The notes under the pieces were generated by a model, which worked only from the letters and a program-made list of their open reading frames with translations, was not told the DNA's origin and made no database searches. Below are positions 42,133 through 50,100 of a DNA stretch of 64,000 nt, piece after piece (positions within the stretch are counted from its first letter, which is position 1; every line of letters begins with the position of its first letter). A program made the position numbers and the translations under genes. This DNA is from Rhodanobacter sp. (lineage in GTDB: Bacteria; Pseudomonadota; Gammaproteobacteria; Xanthomonadales; Rhodanobacteraceae): the NCBI GenBank assembly GCA_004298015.1, contig SCSE01000020.1:34763-98762 (forward strand). The letters run 5' to 3'.

Positions 42133-42492
42133 CTACCAGGTGCGCACAGAAACCACGCGTACCGCATAGCTCTGCATGGACGCCTGGTAATGGAACATGC
42201 GGCCTAGATTGAAGGGCACCGATTTTCCGGGAGCGATATTGGTGGTACCGGCGGGCCAGCCCTTCCTGCTTTGCAGGACCTTCCCATTGGCGTCCCTGGC
42301 GTCGATCTCGACTTGCGCCGCGGCGGGCGTGGCACAGTTGTTCACCAGCTCGCCTTTCATGATCATCGTGCTGCGCATGCCGCTCTGGCGGGCGCTGACC
42401 GCAAAATCCTTGACCACGAAGTCGGTCGGTGCGCACGCTGCGTTGGCCGTGATCGGCGCAAGCAGGCACAGGGTAATGAGCAGGGTTTTCAT
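42133..42492 (-). CDS. Secreted protein of unknown function (FxLYD-like)
   Basis: A 119-residue exported protein. The N-terminus M-K-T-L-L-I-T-L-C-L-L-A-P-I-T-A-N-A is a clear signal peptide with cleavage before A-C-A-P. The mature part is beta-rich, has two Cys (likely one disulfide), and resembles small periplasmic domains of the FxLYD type (K-G-E-L-V-N-N-C ... A-Q-V-E-I-D-A-R-D-A-N-G-K-V). An ATG six bases upstream (42498) is an alternative start. Role unknown. Confidence 0.7.
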   Translation of the reverse strand: MKTLLITLCLLAPITANAACAPTDFVVKDFAVSARQSGMRSTMIMKGELVNNCATPAAAQVEIDARDANGKVLQSRKGWPAGTTNIAPGKSVPFNLGRMFHYQASMQSYAVRVVSVRTW

Positions 42493-42561
42493 AAGCATGG
42501 ATCCGTCAGTCTGGGTTTGGTGAGTGCTACCAGCCCGACAGCGGCGGAGCTGCAAAAAACT

Positions 42562-43143
42562 TTAGGGGGCGTCACGTACTTCATTGCGAAACTGTGCGCT
42601 GAACCACAATCCTGCGAATAACTTCGGGTCGATCGAGTAACCCTCGGCGGCTCGCGCCAGCAACCAGTGACCGGCGTCATCGCGCGGCACCTCATGCACC
42701 ACGATGTTTTCGCTGTCATCGCCGCCACCGGGGCCGACCTTGTGCAGATCCAGCGCGCGCGCAAAGGTGATCATCTCGGTGCTCATCCCCGCGGATGAAG
42801 GTCCGCGGTGGATGAACTCGATCCGGCCGCATCGATAACCGGTCTCTTCCTCCAGTTCGCGCTCTGCGGCACGCAGTGCATTCTCGTCGGTGTGCCCGGC
42901 AAGGTCCCCGACCAACCCGGCTGGCATCTCGATGGTGTACTGCTGGATCGCCACGCGGTACTGCTCGACAAACAGCAGCTTGTCGTCGGCTGTCAGCGCC
43001 ACGATGATCACGGCGCCGCCACGGTTGTTGCGCTCGGCATATTCCCAGCGACCCCGTTTGCGCAGGCTGAGCCAGCGACCCTCGTACAAGGTCTCCACGG
43101 GCGCGTCGGCATCGGCGGGAAGGCGGTCGGAATCTTTCTTCAT
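42562..43143 (-). CDS. Nudix hydrolase, ADP-ribose pyrophosphatase type
   Basis: A 193-residue Nudix protein with E-N-A-L-R-A-A-E-R-E-L-E-E-E-T-G-Y (residues ~95-111), matching the E-x7-R-E-U-x-E-E-x-G-U core. The upstream W-E-Y-A-E-R-N-N-R-G-G-A-V and Q-Y-R-V-A-I-Q segments are typical of ADP-ribose/NDP-sugar pyrophosphatases that recycle nucleotide sugars. ATG 43143 is chosen; the longer N-terminus to 43203 lacks similarity. Substrate is inferred by family. Confidence 0.87.
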   Translation of the reverse strand: MKKDSDRLPADADAPVETLYEGRWLSLRKRGRWEYAERNNRGGAVIIVALTADDKLLFVEQYRVAIQQYTIEMPAGLVGDLAGHTDENALRAAERELEEETGYRCGRIEFIHRGPSSAGMSTEMITFARALDLHKVGPGGGDDSENIVVHEVPRDDAGHWLLARAAEGYSIDPKLFAGLWFSAQFRNEVRDAP

Positions 43144-43239
43144 GGGTTTCGCTGGCCAGCGGGTGATGGCGGTGATGGTGGCCGTTCCGCTGGCCAGCGG
43201 CAACCCATCGCGGCATCAGCCTTCAGGTACCGGAAGCGA

Positions 43240-44145
43240 TCAGCCCAGCAGTGCGCGCAGCCGGCTGCGCGTGAAGGCCCCAAAGCCCAGCTGTTCGGTT
43301 AGCTGCTCAAGGCGCTCGTGCCCGTTGTACCGACGTTGCAGCATTTCGGGTGTACTGGCACCGGGGGCATCCAGTGCAATGCGTGTAAGTCGACGATATA
43401 GGTGAGCCTGCGCGGCATGCTGGCGCAGTTTCGACGCGCAGCTGGCGGCGCCTCGCAAGCGCAGGAAAGGCACTTCGTCGATGCGCTCGAGCAGGATGTC
43501 CAGGCTGCTGAAATGACTCAGCAACGCCGCGGCGGTTTTTGCGCCGACGCCCGGAACGCCGGGAATGTTGTCCACCGAATCGCCGCACAGGGCGAGATAG
43601 TCGGCCACCTGGTGCGGGTGCACACCTAGCTTGTCATGGACACCGGCCGGGCCCCAGCGCAGGCCGCGCGCATAATCCCATTGTTCGTCGTGCTCGCCCA
43701 GCAGTTGGCCGAAGTCCTTGTCGGCGGAGACGATCACACTGCGCCAGCCCAGCGCCCGCAGATTCCACACCGTGCTGCCGATCAGATCGTCGGCCTCGAA
43801 GCTGTGGTCGATCATCAGATGGATGCCAAGTGCTTCGGTGATCGCACGGCATTGCACGAACTGCCGCTCCAGATCCGGTGGCGGCAACTCGCGGTTGGCC
43901 TTGTACGGCGGATAGATCGCATTGCGGAACGAGCTGGTCAGCGAAGCATCGAATGCCACCGCGATGTGCTCGGGCTTGGCTCGCTCAAGCAAGTCGCAAA
44001 GAAAGCGGGTGTAACCGTGCACCGCGTTGACCGGGTGACCGTCGGCATCGAGGAACTCGTCCGGCATCGAGTGCCAGGCGCGAAAGACATACAGGCTGCC
44101 GTCGACCAGGTGAACGGTGGGAGGCAGGACTGCCACCGAAGTCAC
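43240..44145 (-). CDS. 5'-3' exonuclease / flap endonuclease family protein
   Basis: A 301-residue protein related to the polymerase I 5'-nuclease domain and Xni (ExoIX). Metal-binding acidic residues are visible in H-L-V-D-G-S-L-Y-V-F-R-A, A-F-D-A-S, E-A-D-D-L-I-G-S and S-A-D-K-D-F-G-Q-L, plus a helix-hairpin-helix G-D-S-V-D-N-I-P-G-V-P-G-V-G-A-K-T-A. It is free-standing (no polymerase domain) and probably trims RNA primers or flaps. The GTG at 44145 overlaps the nitroreductase stop. Confidence 0.88.
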   Translation of the reverse strand: MTSVAVLPPTVHLVDGSLYVFRAWHSMPDEFLDADGHPVNAVHGYTRFLCDLLERAKPEHIAVAFDASLTSSFRNAIYPPYKANRELPPPDLERQFVQCRAITEALGIHLMIDHSFEADDLIGSTVWNLRALGWRSVIVSADKDFGQLLGEHDEQWDYARGLRWGPAGVHDKLGVHPHQVADYLALCGDSVDNIPGVPGVGAKTAAALLSHFSSLDILLERIDEVPFLRLRGAASCASKLRQHAAQAHLYRRLTRIALDAPGASTPEMLQRRYNGHERLEQLTEQLGFGAFTRSRLRALLG

Positions 44146-44711
44146 GGTGTCCAGCTGCTGAGCAGCCCGGCGAGGGCGGGACGGTCGCGGTCAGGGACCT
44201 CGATCTGCGGCGTGCCGAGATGAATGAAACCGATCACCTGCTCATGCTCGGCAAGGCCGAGGATCGCCGCAGCCCTCTCGTCGTACGCTGCCCATCCGGT
44301 CAGCCATTGCGCCCCGTAACCGAGGGCATGCGCGCCCAGCAGCAGGTTGTGGGCCACGTTGCCGGCGCACAGCTTTTGCTCGATTTCCGGGATGCTGCTG
44401 TCGCGATGCAGGCAGGCAACCACCACGATCACCAGCGGGGCAAAGGTGTAGCGCAGCCGTTCCTTCTCCTGCTTGGCGGCCGAAAGCCCGGGGTCGCGCT
44501 CGATCGCGCGTTCGGCCAGCCGTTCGCCGAAACGCAGCTTTGCCGCGCCGTGCAGACGGATCAGGCGGAACGGCACCAGCTTGCCGTGGTCAGGTACGCG
44601 GATGGCGGCTTCGAGCAGCGCCTGCACAGTCGCCTCGTCAGGCGCCGGTGCGCCGAGCTGGCGTGAAGGAACGGAGCGGCGCTGCAGGAGCAGGGCAAGG
44701 GCATCGGACAT
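44142..44711 (-). CDS. Nitroreductase family protein (YdjA-like)
   Basis: A 189-residue FMN-dependent nitroreductase-fold protein: R-R-S-V-P-S-R-Q-L near the N-terminus (FMN phosphate contact), A-A-I-R-V-P-D-H-G-K-L-V-P-F-R, and A-H-A-L-G-Y-G-A-Q-W-L-T-G. Size and the P-D-H-G-K-L motif fit the YdjA subgroup. Physiological substrate unknown. ATG 44711 is taken; ATG 44741 would add ten residues. Coupled to the exonuclease gene by a GTGA overlap. Confidence 0.88.
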   Translation of the reverse strand: MSDALALLLQRRSVPSRQLGAPAPDEATVQALLEAAIRVPDHGKLVPFRLIRLHGAAKLRFGERLAERAIERDPGLSAAKQEKERLRYTFAPLVIVVVACLHRDSSIPEIEQKLCAGNVAHNLLLGAHALGYGAQWLTGWAAYDERAAAILGLAEHEQVIGFIHLGTPQIEVPDRDRPALAGLLSSWTP

Positions 44712-44754
44712 CGGCGGACTCGGGAATGCAGGGAGGTTCATTTTGGTGGGCAAC

Positions 44755-46290
44755 TCATGATCGTGCACCATCGGGCGGATCCAGTTCGAACCATGCCTTG
44801 ACGCGTGCCAGTGCGGCGCCGTCGTTGCCATCGCGGCGCGTAAATTCGTTGCTGACCGGCGAGTAGACATAGTCCTGCGCCCATGCGCCGACATGCGCCA
44901 CGATCTCTCGCACCGCGTGGAGCGTGTGATCGATGTCGGCGTTCGTGGTGCTGGGATGGAACGACAGCCGCACCCAGCCGGGCTTCTCCGACAGGTCGCC
45001 GTGGTCGATGCGATCGGTGATCGAGTGGGACCGCGACGGGTCGACATGCAGCAGGTAGTGTCCGTAGGTGCCCGCGCACGAACAGCCGCCGCGCGCCTGT
45101 ACGCCGAAACGGTCGTTCAGCAATTGCACAATCAGGTTGTAGTGAATGTTCTCGACATAGAACGAGAAGATCGCCAGCCGCTGCCGGTTCGAGGGGGCCA
45201 GCACGTGGACACCGGGGATCGCCTGCAGCGCGTCCATCACGCCAGGGACGATCGCCTCCTCGCGCTGGCGCATCGCCGACACGCCCATCTGGTTCTTCAG
45301 CTGCACCGCCAGCGCGGCCCTGATCGTCTGCAGGAACCCCGGTGTGCCGGCGTCCTCGCGCGCCTCGATGTCGTCGAGGAACGAATACTGCCCCCACGGA
45401 TTGGTCCAGTTCACGGTGCCGCCGCCGCAATCGTCGGGAACGGTGTTGCGGTAGAGCGCGGCGTTGAAGATCAACACACCGGTCGAACCCGGTCCGCCGA
45501 GAAACTTGTGCGGCGACCACAACACGGCATCGAGTTGCTGCTCGGGGTCGACCGGATGCATGTCGATGTCCACGTACGGCGCCGAGGCGGCGAAGTCGAT
45601 GAACGCCACCCCGCCGGCGCGGTGCATCAGTCGGGCCATCGCATGGTACGGCGTGCACACGCCGGTGACGTTCGAACAGGCGGTGAAGGAGCCGATCTTC
45701 ACCGCGCGGTCGCGATGTTCGTGCAGCAACGCTTCGAGCGCGGCCAGATCCACCAGGCCGTCCCGATCCGCGGGCACCACCACCACGTCGGCGATGGTCT
45801 CGTACCACGAGGTCTGGTTGGAGTGGTGCTCCATGTGGGTGATGAACACCACCGGGCGCTCCGCCGGTGCAATATCCACGAAACGCCGCAAGCCCTGCGG
45901 TGCCTTCAGTCCGAGGATCCGCTGGAACTTGTTGATCACCCCGGTCATGCCAGTGCCCATGGTGATGATCAGGTCGTCGGCAGCCGCGTTCACGTGCGCC
46001 TTCAGGATGCGCTGCGCCTCGTGGTAGGCGAGCGTCATCGCGCGGCCGGTCTCACTGCTTTCGGAATGGGTGTTGCCCACGTATGGCCCGAAGCGCTCCA
46101 GCAGCATTCGCTCGATCGGCCGGTACAGGCGGCCGCTCGCGGTCCAGTCGGCGTAGACGATGCGCTGCTCACCATAAGGCGAGCGGAACGTCTGCTCTTG
46201 CCCTGCGGTGTTGGCGCGAAACGGCGCGAAGTAGTGTTCGAGCGAATCCATCAGTGATCTCGGGACGTCGTTGAAATGCTGAAAGGGCAT
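44755..46290 (-). CDS. PLP-dependent class V aminotransferase (cysteine desulfurase-like)
   Basis: A 511-residue fold-type I PLP enzyme. The PLP-binding Lys lies in L-W-S-P-H-K-F-L-G-G-P-G-S-T-G (~residue 263), with an upstream Asp in F-I-D-F-A-A-S-A-P-Y and His in T-H-M-E-H-H-S-N. A Cys-rich loop, R-G-G-C-S-C-A-G-T-Y-G-H-Y, may supply catalytic Cys for sulfur or selenium transfer. It is longer than IscS/SufS and not next to Fe-S genes, so the substrate is uncertain. ATG 46290 (M-P-F-Q-H-F) is chosen. Confidence 0.85.
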   Translation of the reverse strand: MPFQHFNDVPRSLMDSLEHYFAPFRANTAGQEQTFRSPYGEQRIVYADWTASGRLYRPIERMLLERFGPYVGNTHSESSETGRAMTLAYHEAQRILKAHVNAAADDLIITMGTGMTGVINKFQRILGLKAPQGLRRFVDIAPAERPVVFITHMEHHSNQTSWYETIADVVVVPADRDGLVDLAALEALLHEHRDRAVKIGSFTACSNVTGVCTPYHAMARLMHRAGGVAFIDFAASAPYVDIDMHPVDPEQQLDAVLWSPHKFLGGPGSTGVLIFNAALYRNTVPDDCGGGTVNWTNPWGQYSFLDDIEAREDAGTPGFLQTIRAALAVQLKNQMGVSAMRQREEAIVPGVMDALQAIPGVHVLAPSNRQRLAIFSFYVENIHYNLIVQLLNDRFGVQARGGCSCAGTYGHYLLHVDPSRSHSITDRIDHGDLSEKPGWVRLSFHPSTTNADIDHTLHAVREIVAHVGAWAQDYVYSPVSNEFTRRDGNDGAALARVKAWFELDPPDGARS

Positions 46291-46431
46291 GACGGCTTGC
46301 CATGGACGACTGTAGCGCCAATTGCCGACGGCAAGGGATCGCAAAGGAGACCGGGCAGGCGAGGTCAGGCCGGTGCGGTTGCCTGGATGGGGTGCGTCCT
46401 CTCATGCGTGGACCGATCCTCGGGCCGAACG

Positions 46432-46848
46432 TCAAGTCGCCAGCGGCAACGTGAATGCACCCGGCAGCAACTGAGCCACCGTGGTTTGCCGGCTCTCGCT
46501 GTCGAGGTTGCCCAGCAGCACCGGCATCGTTCCGCCACACAGTTCGGCCATCACCTGGCGACAGGCGCCGCATGGACTGACCGGCTCCGGGCTATCGGCG
46601 ATCACCGCCAGGGCCGCGAACTCTCCCGGCTTGCAGCCCGCCGCGACGGCGCTGAACAGTGCGGTGCGTTCGGCGCAGTTGCACAGGCCGTAGGCTGCAT
46701 TTTCCACGTTGCAGCCGTTGAACGTGCGGCCATCGTGGGTGCGCACGGCGGCACCGACCTGGAATCCGGAATACGCTGCGTAGGCATGCTCGCGGGCGCT
46801 GCGGGCCAGCGCCATCAGCTTTTTATCGGAAGTGGAAAGTGCGGGCAC
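46432..46848 (-). CDS. cdd: Cytidine deaminase
   Basis: Cdd converts cytidine and deoxycytidine to uridine forms for pyrimidine salvage. The 138-residue protein has the zinc/catalytic motifs N-C-A-E-R-T-A-L (Cys-Ala-Glu) and S-P-C-G-A-C-R-Q, and the substrate motif F-N-G-C-N-V-E-N-A-A-Y. The GTG at 46848 has a strong AGGAG 5-6 nt upstream; a longer ORF to 46929 adds a non-conserved arginine-rich stretch. Confidence 0.93.
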   Translation of the reverse strand: MPALSTSDKKLMALARSAREHAYAAYSGFQVGAAVRTHDGRTFNGCNVENAAYGLCNCAERTALFSAVAAGCKPGEFAALAVIADSPEPVSPCGACRQVMAELCGGTMPVLLGNLDSESRQTTVAQLLPGAFTLPLAT

Positions 46849-46985
46849 CGGATCTCCTGCAGTGGCATCGGGTGATGCGACCCGACCGCGCCGACGAACC
46901 AGCTTACCTCCCAGAGCATGCCGGATCAAAACATCATCGTAGTCAACTGCCGCTAAGATAGAGCGACCTCTGGAGGGGAAACACC

Positions 46986-48086
46986 ATGCCGATCACTGTA
47001 ACCGCCTTGCGCGAAACCGCTGCTGCAGAACGACGGGTGGCGATCACGCCCGAAATGGCGAAGAAACTGCGTGCCAAGGGCTTGCGTGTACTGCTGGAAC
47101 GCGATGCGGGGCGCAGCGCCGGTTTTCCCGACAGTGCCTATGCCGAGGTGGAATTCGCCGACCAGGCCGGGGTGCTGGCACAGGCCGATCTGCTGGCATG
47201 CGTGCTGCCGCCGGATGATGCAGTGTTCGCCGGATTGCGCGAGGGTTGCGTGGTGGTGGGCCAGTTGCGGCCGTACGGCGCCGCAGCGCGCGTCGCCGCA
47301 TTGACGGCACGCAAGCTGACGGCGTTTTCGCTGGAATTGTTGCCACGCACCACCCGTGCCCAGGCGATGGATGTGCTGAGTTCGCAGGCGGCGGTGGCAG
47401 GCTATCGCGCCATGCTGATCGCGGCCGAGGCGTCGCCGAAGTTCTTCCCGATGCTGACCACGGCCGCGGGTACGATTCGGCCATCCAGGGTGCTGGTGAT
47501 CGGCGCCGGTGTGGCCGGCTTGCAGGCGATCGCCACCGCGCGCCGACTCGGTGCGCAGATCGAAGGCTACGACGTGCGCCCGGAAACCCGCGAACAGGTG
47601 GAGTCGTTGGGTGCGAAATTCCTCGAGTTGGGGGTCAGCGCGGCCGGCAGCGGCGGCTACGCGCGGGAACTCTCTGCCGAGGAGCTCGCCGCGCAGCAGC
47701 AGGCGCTGGCCGAACACCTCAAAGCGATCGATGTGATCGTGACCACGGCGGCGGTGCCGGGCCGGCCGGCACCGAAGATCATCAGCGCGGCGATGGTCGA
47801 GGGCATGAAGCCGGGGGCTTTGATCGTCGACCTGGCCGCCGAGGGCGGCGGCAACTGCGAGCTGACCCGACCCGGCGAGCGGGTCGAACACGGTGGCGTG
47901 GTGATTCTCGGTCCGCTCAACCTGCCCGCTGGCGCGCCGCTGCATGCGTCGGAAATGTACGCGCGCAATGTCTACAACTTCGTCGACTTGCTGGTTCACG
48001 AGGGTGCGCTGAAGCCGGATTTCGACGATGAACTGGTGGCCAAGAGCTGCCTCAGCCATGCCGGCGAGACCCGCTTCACCGGCTGA
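46986..48086 (+). CDS. pntAA: NAD(P) transhydrogenase subunit alpha, NAD-binding part
   Basis: Proton-translocating transhydrogenase transfers hydride from NADH to NADP+ using the proton gradient. The 366-residue protein is dI: E-T-A-A-A-E-R-R-V-A-I-T-P near the start, the Rossmann motif V-L-V-I-G-A-G-V-A-G-L-Q-A (~residue 170), and R-P-A-P-K-I-I-S-A-A-M-V. No membrane helices, as expected for the split three-subunit form. A GGAGGGG site precedes the ATG. The partner genes lie 1.7 kb downstream beyond an inverted cassette. Confidence 0.93.
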   Translation: MPITVTALRETAAAERRVAITPEMAKKLRAKGLRVLLERDAGRSAGFPDSAYAEVEFADQAGVLAQADLLACVLPPDDAVFAGLREGCVVVGQLRPYGAAARVAALTARKLTAFSLELLPRTTRAQAMDVLSSQAAVAGYRAMLIAAEASPKFFPMLTTAAGTIRPSRVLVIGAGVAGLQAIATARRLGAQIEGYDVRPETREQVESLGAKFLELGVSAAGSGGYARELSAEELAAQQQALAEHLKAIDVIVTTAAVPGRPAPKIISAAMVEGMKPGALIVDLAAEGGGNCELTRPGERVEHGGVVILGPLNLPAGAPLHASEMYARNVYNFVDLLVHEGALKPDFDDELVAKSCLSHAGETRFTG

Positions 48087-48103
48087 GCCGCCGGGGACCG
48101 GTG

Positions 48104-48120
48104 CCTGGCAGGCTGCCAGG
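48104..48120. terminator. GGC-loop hairpin between pntAA and DUF3106 gene
   Basis: CCTGGCA-GGC-TGCCAGG: 7-bp perfect stem with GGC loop, flanked by CCGG on both sides that could extend the stem after a short mismatch. It lies in the 42-bp gap between convergent genes and probably ends transcription in both directions. Confidence 0.55.
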
Positions 48121-48128
48121 GTGCCGGC

Positions 48129-48677
48129 TTATTGAACCGCGCTGGTCGAGTGTCCCCCGGGTGGCTGGCGATGCTGCTCGACGTGTCGAGGCCATTGATC
48201 GCGTTGTCCGCGAGGCAGCGCATGCCATTCGCGCAGCAGCTTTTCGCGCTGCTGCGGTGGCAGTTGGTGGAAGCGTTCGTAGGCGGCATGCAGACGTTGC
48301 CGCTGTTGCGGCGTGAGACGCTGGTACTGACGCATGTTTTCCCGTGCCTGCTGGCGCTGCGCCGGGGTCATCTGCTGCCAGTGGGCAATCCGCTGGCGAA
48401 TCTTTTCGCGCCTTTGCGGTGGCAGGGTAGCCCAGTGATCGGCGCGCTTGAGCAGGTGGGCCTGGCGCCACGGCGGAAACCGGTTCCAGTCGTGCTGCAA
48501 CGGTGCCAGCATCTCGCGCTGCGCCGGGCTGAGGCTGTTCCACGGACGCGCCGATGAAGCCGATATTTCGCTGGCTGTCGGTCCGGGTGCTTGCTGTGCG
48601 GCCAATGGCGACATCATGACGGCAGCGAGCAGGGCGGCGGTCAGCAACGGCAGGATGGAGGGCGTGAACCGGCGCAT
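48129..48677 (-). CDS. DUF3106 family periplasmic protein
   Basis: A 182-residue protein with a signal peptide (M-R-R-F-T-P-S-I-L-P-L-L-T-A-A-L-L-A, cleavage near A-A-Q) and a mature part made of repeated helices with the pattern W-x-x-L-(S/P)-P-x-Q-R-x-x-L/M, rich in Gln, Arg and Pro. This is the DUF3106 signature. It follows an anti-sigma-like gene and a sigma factor, a cassette found in relatives; it may act as a periplasmic sensor or effector of that system. Function unproven. Confidence 0.8.
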   Translation of the reverse strand: MRRFTPSILPLLTAALLAAVMMSPLAAQQAPGPTASEISASSARPWNSLSPAQREMLAPLQHDWNRFPPWRQAHLLKRADHWATLPPQRREKIRQRIAHWQQMTPAQRQQARENMRQYQRLTPQQRQRLHAAYERFHQLPPQQREKLLREWHALPRGQRDQWPRHVEQHRQPPGGHSTSAVQ

Positions 48678-48680
48678 GGC

Positions 48681-49079
48681 TCAATGCACCGGCGGTGGGT
48701 TGGTGGCGGCCAGCCAGCCGTAGAAGTCGAGGTTCTGGTAAAGATTCGGGTCGACCTTGTCGGCATCCGGAGGCAGCGCACTGTCCAGGTCGGCGGTGGT
48801 CGCGGACACGCTTGCCGGTGCTGCGACCGGATTCAGCCGGGTGTGCGGCAGCGGTTGCCAGATCATCAGGGCGGTCAGCGCGACCGCCGCCAGTGCGCCG
48901 GCAGGAACCAGCCAGCGGCCAACATGCCGTGGTGGCGACTGTGCGGCCTCCAGCGCCTGTCGCCTGGCTGCGCGCAGCCGTCCGGCGGTGGTCGGATCGA
49001 TATGCCGGGCTGCCTGGTGATAAAGCTGGCGCGCCCGCTGCCCCAGCTGTTGGTCGGTTTGGTTGTCCGGCAGGTTCAT
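48681..49079 (-). CDS. Putative anti-sigma factor, single-pass membrane protein
   Basis: A 132-residue protein with a cytoplasmic N-terminal helical part (residues ~1-50, L-G-Q-R-A-R-Q-L-Y-H-Q-A-A), one membrane helix (W-L-V-P-A-G-A-L-A-A-V-A-L-T-A-L-M-I-W, ~55-73) and a short periplasmic tail. Topology and overlap with the sigma-factor gene (4 nt) suggest an anti-sigma factor of the DUF3619-like type. No zinc-binding motif is visible. Confidence 0.6.
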   Translation of the reverse strand: MNLPDNQTDQQLGQRARQLYHQAARHIDPTTAGRLRAARRQALEAAQSPPRHVGRWLVPAGALAAVALTALMIWQPLPHTRLNPVAAPASVSATTADLDSALPPDADKVDPNLYQNLDFYGWLAATNPPPVH

Positions 49080-49702
49080 CGCCAGTCCTCCAGTTGATCG
49101 CGCAAGTGATGCATGGCGCGTGAGAGATGCGTTTTCACGCTGCCTTGGGAGCAGCCCATGGCGCGCGCAGTTTCCGCCACATCCAGGCCCTCCAGCATAC
49201 GCAGCATGAACGCTTCGCGCTGGCGCCGGGGCAAGTGCTTCATCACGCGCGTCAGGTCGGCATACGACTGCGCGTCGTGCAAGCGCTCGAGTGGGCCGGG
49301 TTCGTGGCCTGCCGGCTCCCAGGCGGGTAGCTCGTCGCCGTCATCGTCGCGACCACCGCCAAGCCAACCGACCACGATCGAACGTACCTTGCGCCGACGC
49401 TGAAGATCGATGATACGGCGCCGCAGGATGCCCCAGAACAGCGGCGCCCATTCTTCCGCAGGCTTGTCGCGGTAATGCCTTACCAGCCTCAGCATCGCGT
49501 CCTGTACCGCATCCATGGCGTCCTCGCGGTGACGCAGGTTGAGCTCGGCCATGCGGAACGCGCGCCGCTCGATTTGCGCCAGAAACGCCTCCAGGGTCGC
49601 CGGCGTCGCAAGCGCACTCTCGGGCGCCTGGTCCGTGCACAGCAATTCCAGCGCACTGCTCATGGCCGCATTGTCGTCGGGTGGCGCATGCTCTGGCTCC
49701 AT
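49076..49702 (-). CDS. ECF-type RNA polymerase sigma factor
   Basis: A ~208-residue sigma-70 family protein with region 2 (F-R-M-A-E-L-N-L-R-H-R-E-D-A-M-D-A-V-Q-D) and region 4 (H-L-P-R-R-Q-R-E-A-F-M-L-R-M-L-E and A-R-A-M-G-C-S-Q-G-S-V-K-T-H-L-S-R). Between them is an Asp/Gly-rich linker. ATG 49702 is chosen; ATG 49663 and 49753 are in frame. It heads the minus-strand cassette that splits the pnt genes. The inducing signal is unknown. Confidence 0.88.
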   Translation of the reverse strand: MEPEHAPPDDNAAMSSALELLCTDQAPESALATPATLEAFLAQIERRAFRMAELNLRHREDAMDAVQDAMLRLVRHYRDKPAEEWAPLFWGILRRRIIDLQRRRKVRSIVVGWLGGGRDDDGDELPAWEPAGHEPGPLERLHDAQSYADLTRVMKHLPRRQREAFMLRMLEGLDVAETARAMGCSQGSVKTHLSRAMHHLRDQLEDWR

Positions 49703-49794
49703 CGGTTCAACTCTCGCTTTCAACGCGGCAGGCTCGCACGGGTTGACCGGCACCCGTATGATGCACCGACAACAGTGTCTTGGCGGGGTGGGTC

Positions 49795-50100
49795 ATGATC
49801 GACGGTTTTCTGGCGTTGTACATCTTTATGCTGGCGGCCTTTACCGGCTATGAAATTATCGCGCGGGTGCCGGTGATCCTGCATACCCCGTTGATGTCCG
49901 GTTCCAATTTCGTTCACGGCATCGTGCTGGTGGGCGCGATGATCGCGCTGGGTCATGCGCAGACGCCATTCGAGATGACGATCGGCTTCATCGGCGTGCT
50001 GCTCGGTGCGGGCAACGCTGCCGGTGGCTACGTGGTGACCGAACGGATGCTTGAGATGTTCAAGTCCAGCAAACCCGATGCCGGCAAGGGGGGCAAGTGA
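49795..50100 (+). CDS. pntAB: NAD(P) transhydrogenase subunit alpha, membrane part
   Basis: The 101-residue PntAB supplies part of the membrane domain (dII): about three hydrophobic helices with F-T-G-Y-E-I-I-A-R-V-P and H-T-P-L-M-S-G-S-N-F-V-H-G-I-V-L-V-G. The C-terminus is short and lysine-rich. A purine-rich site precedes ATG 49795. Its stop overlaps the pntB ATG. Confidence 0.92.
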   Translation: MIDGFLALYIFMLAAFTGYEIIARVPVILHTPLMSGSNFVHGIVLVGAMIALGHAQTPFEMTIGFIGVLLGAGNAAGGYVVTERMLEMFKSSKPDAGKGGK

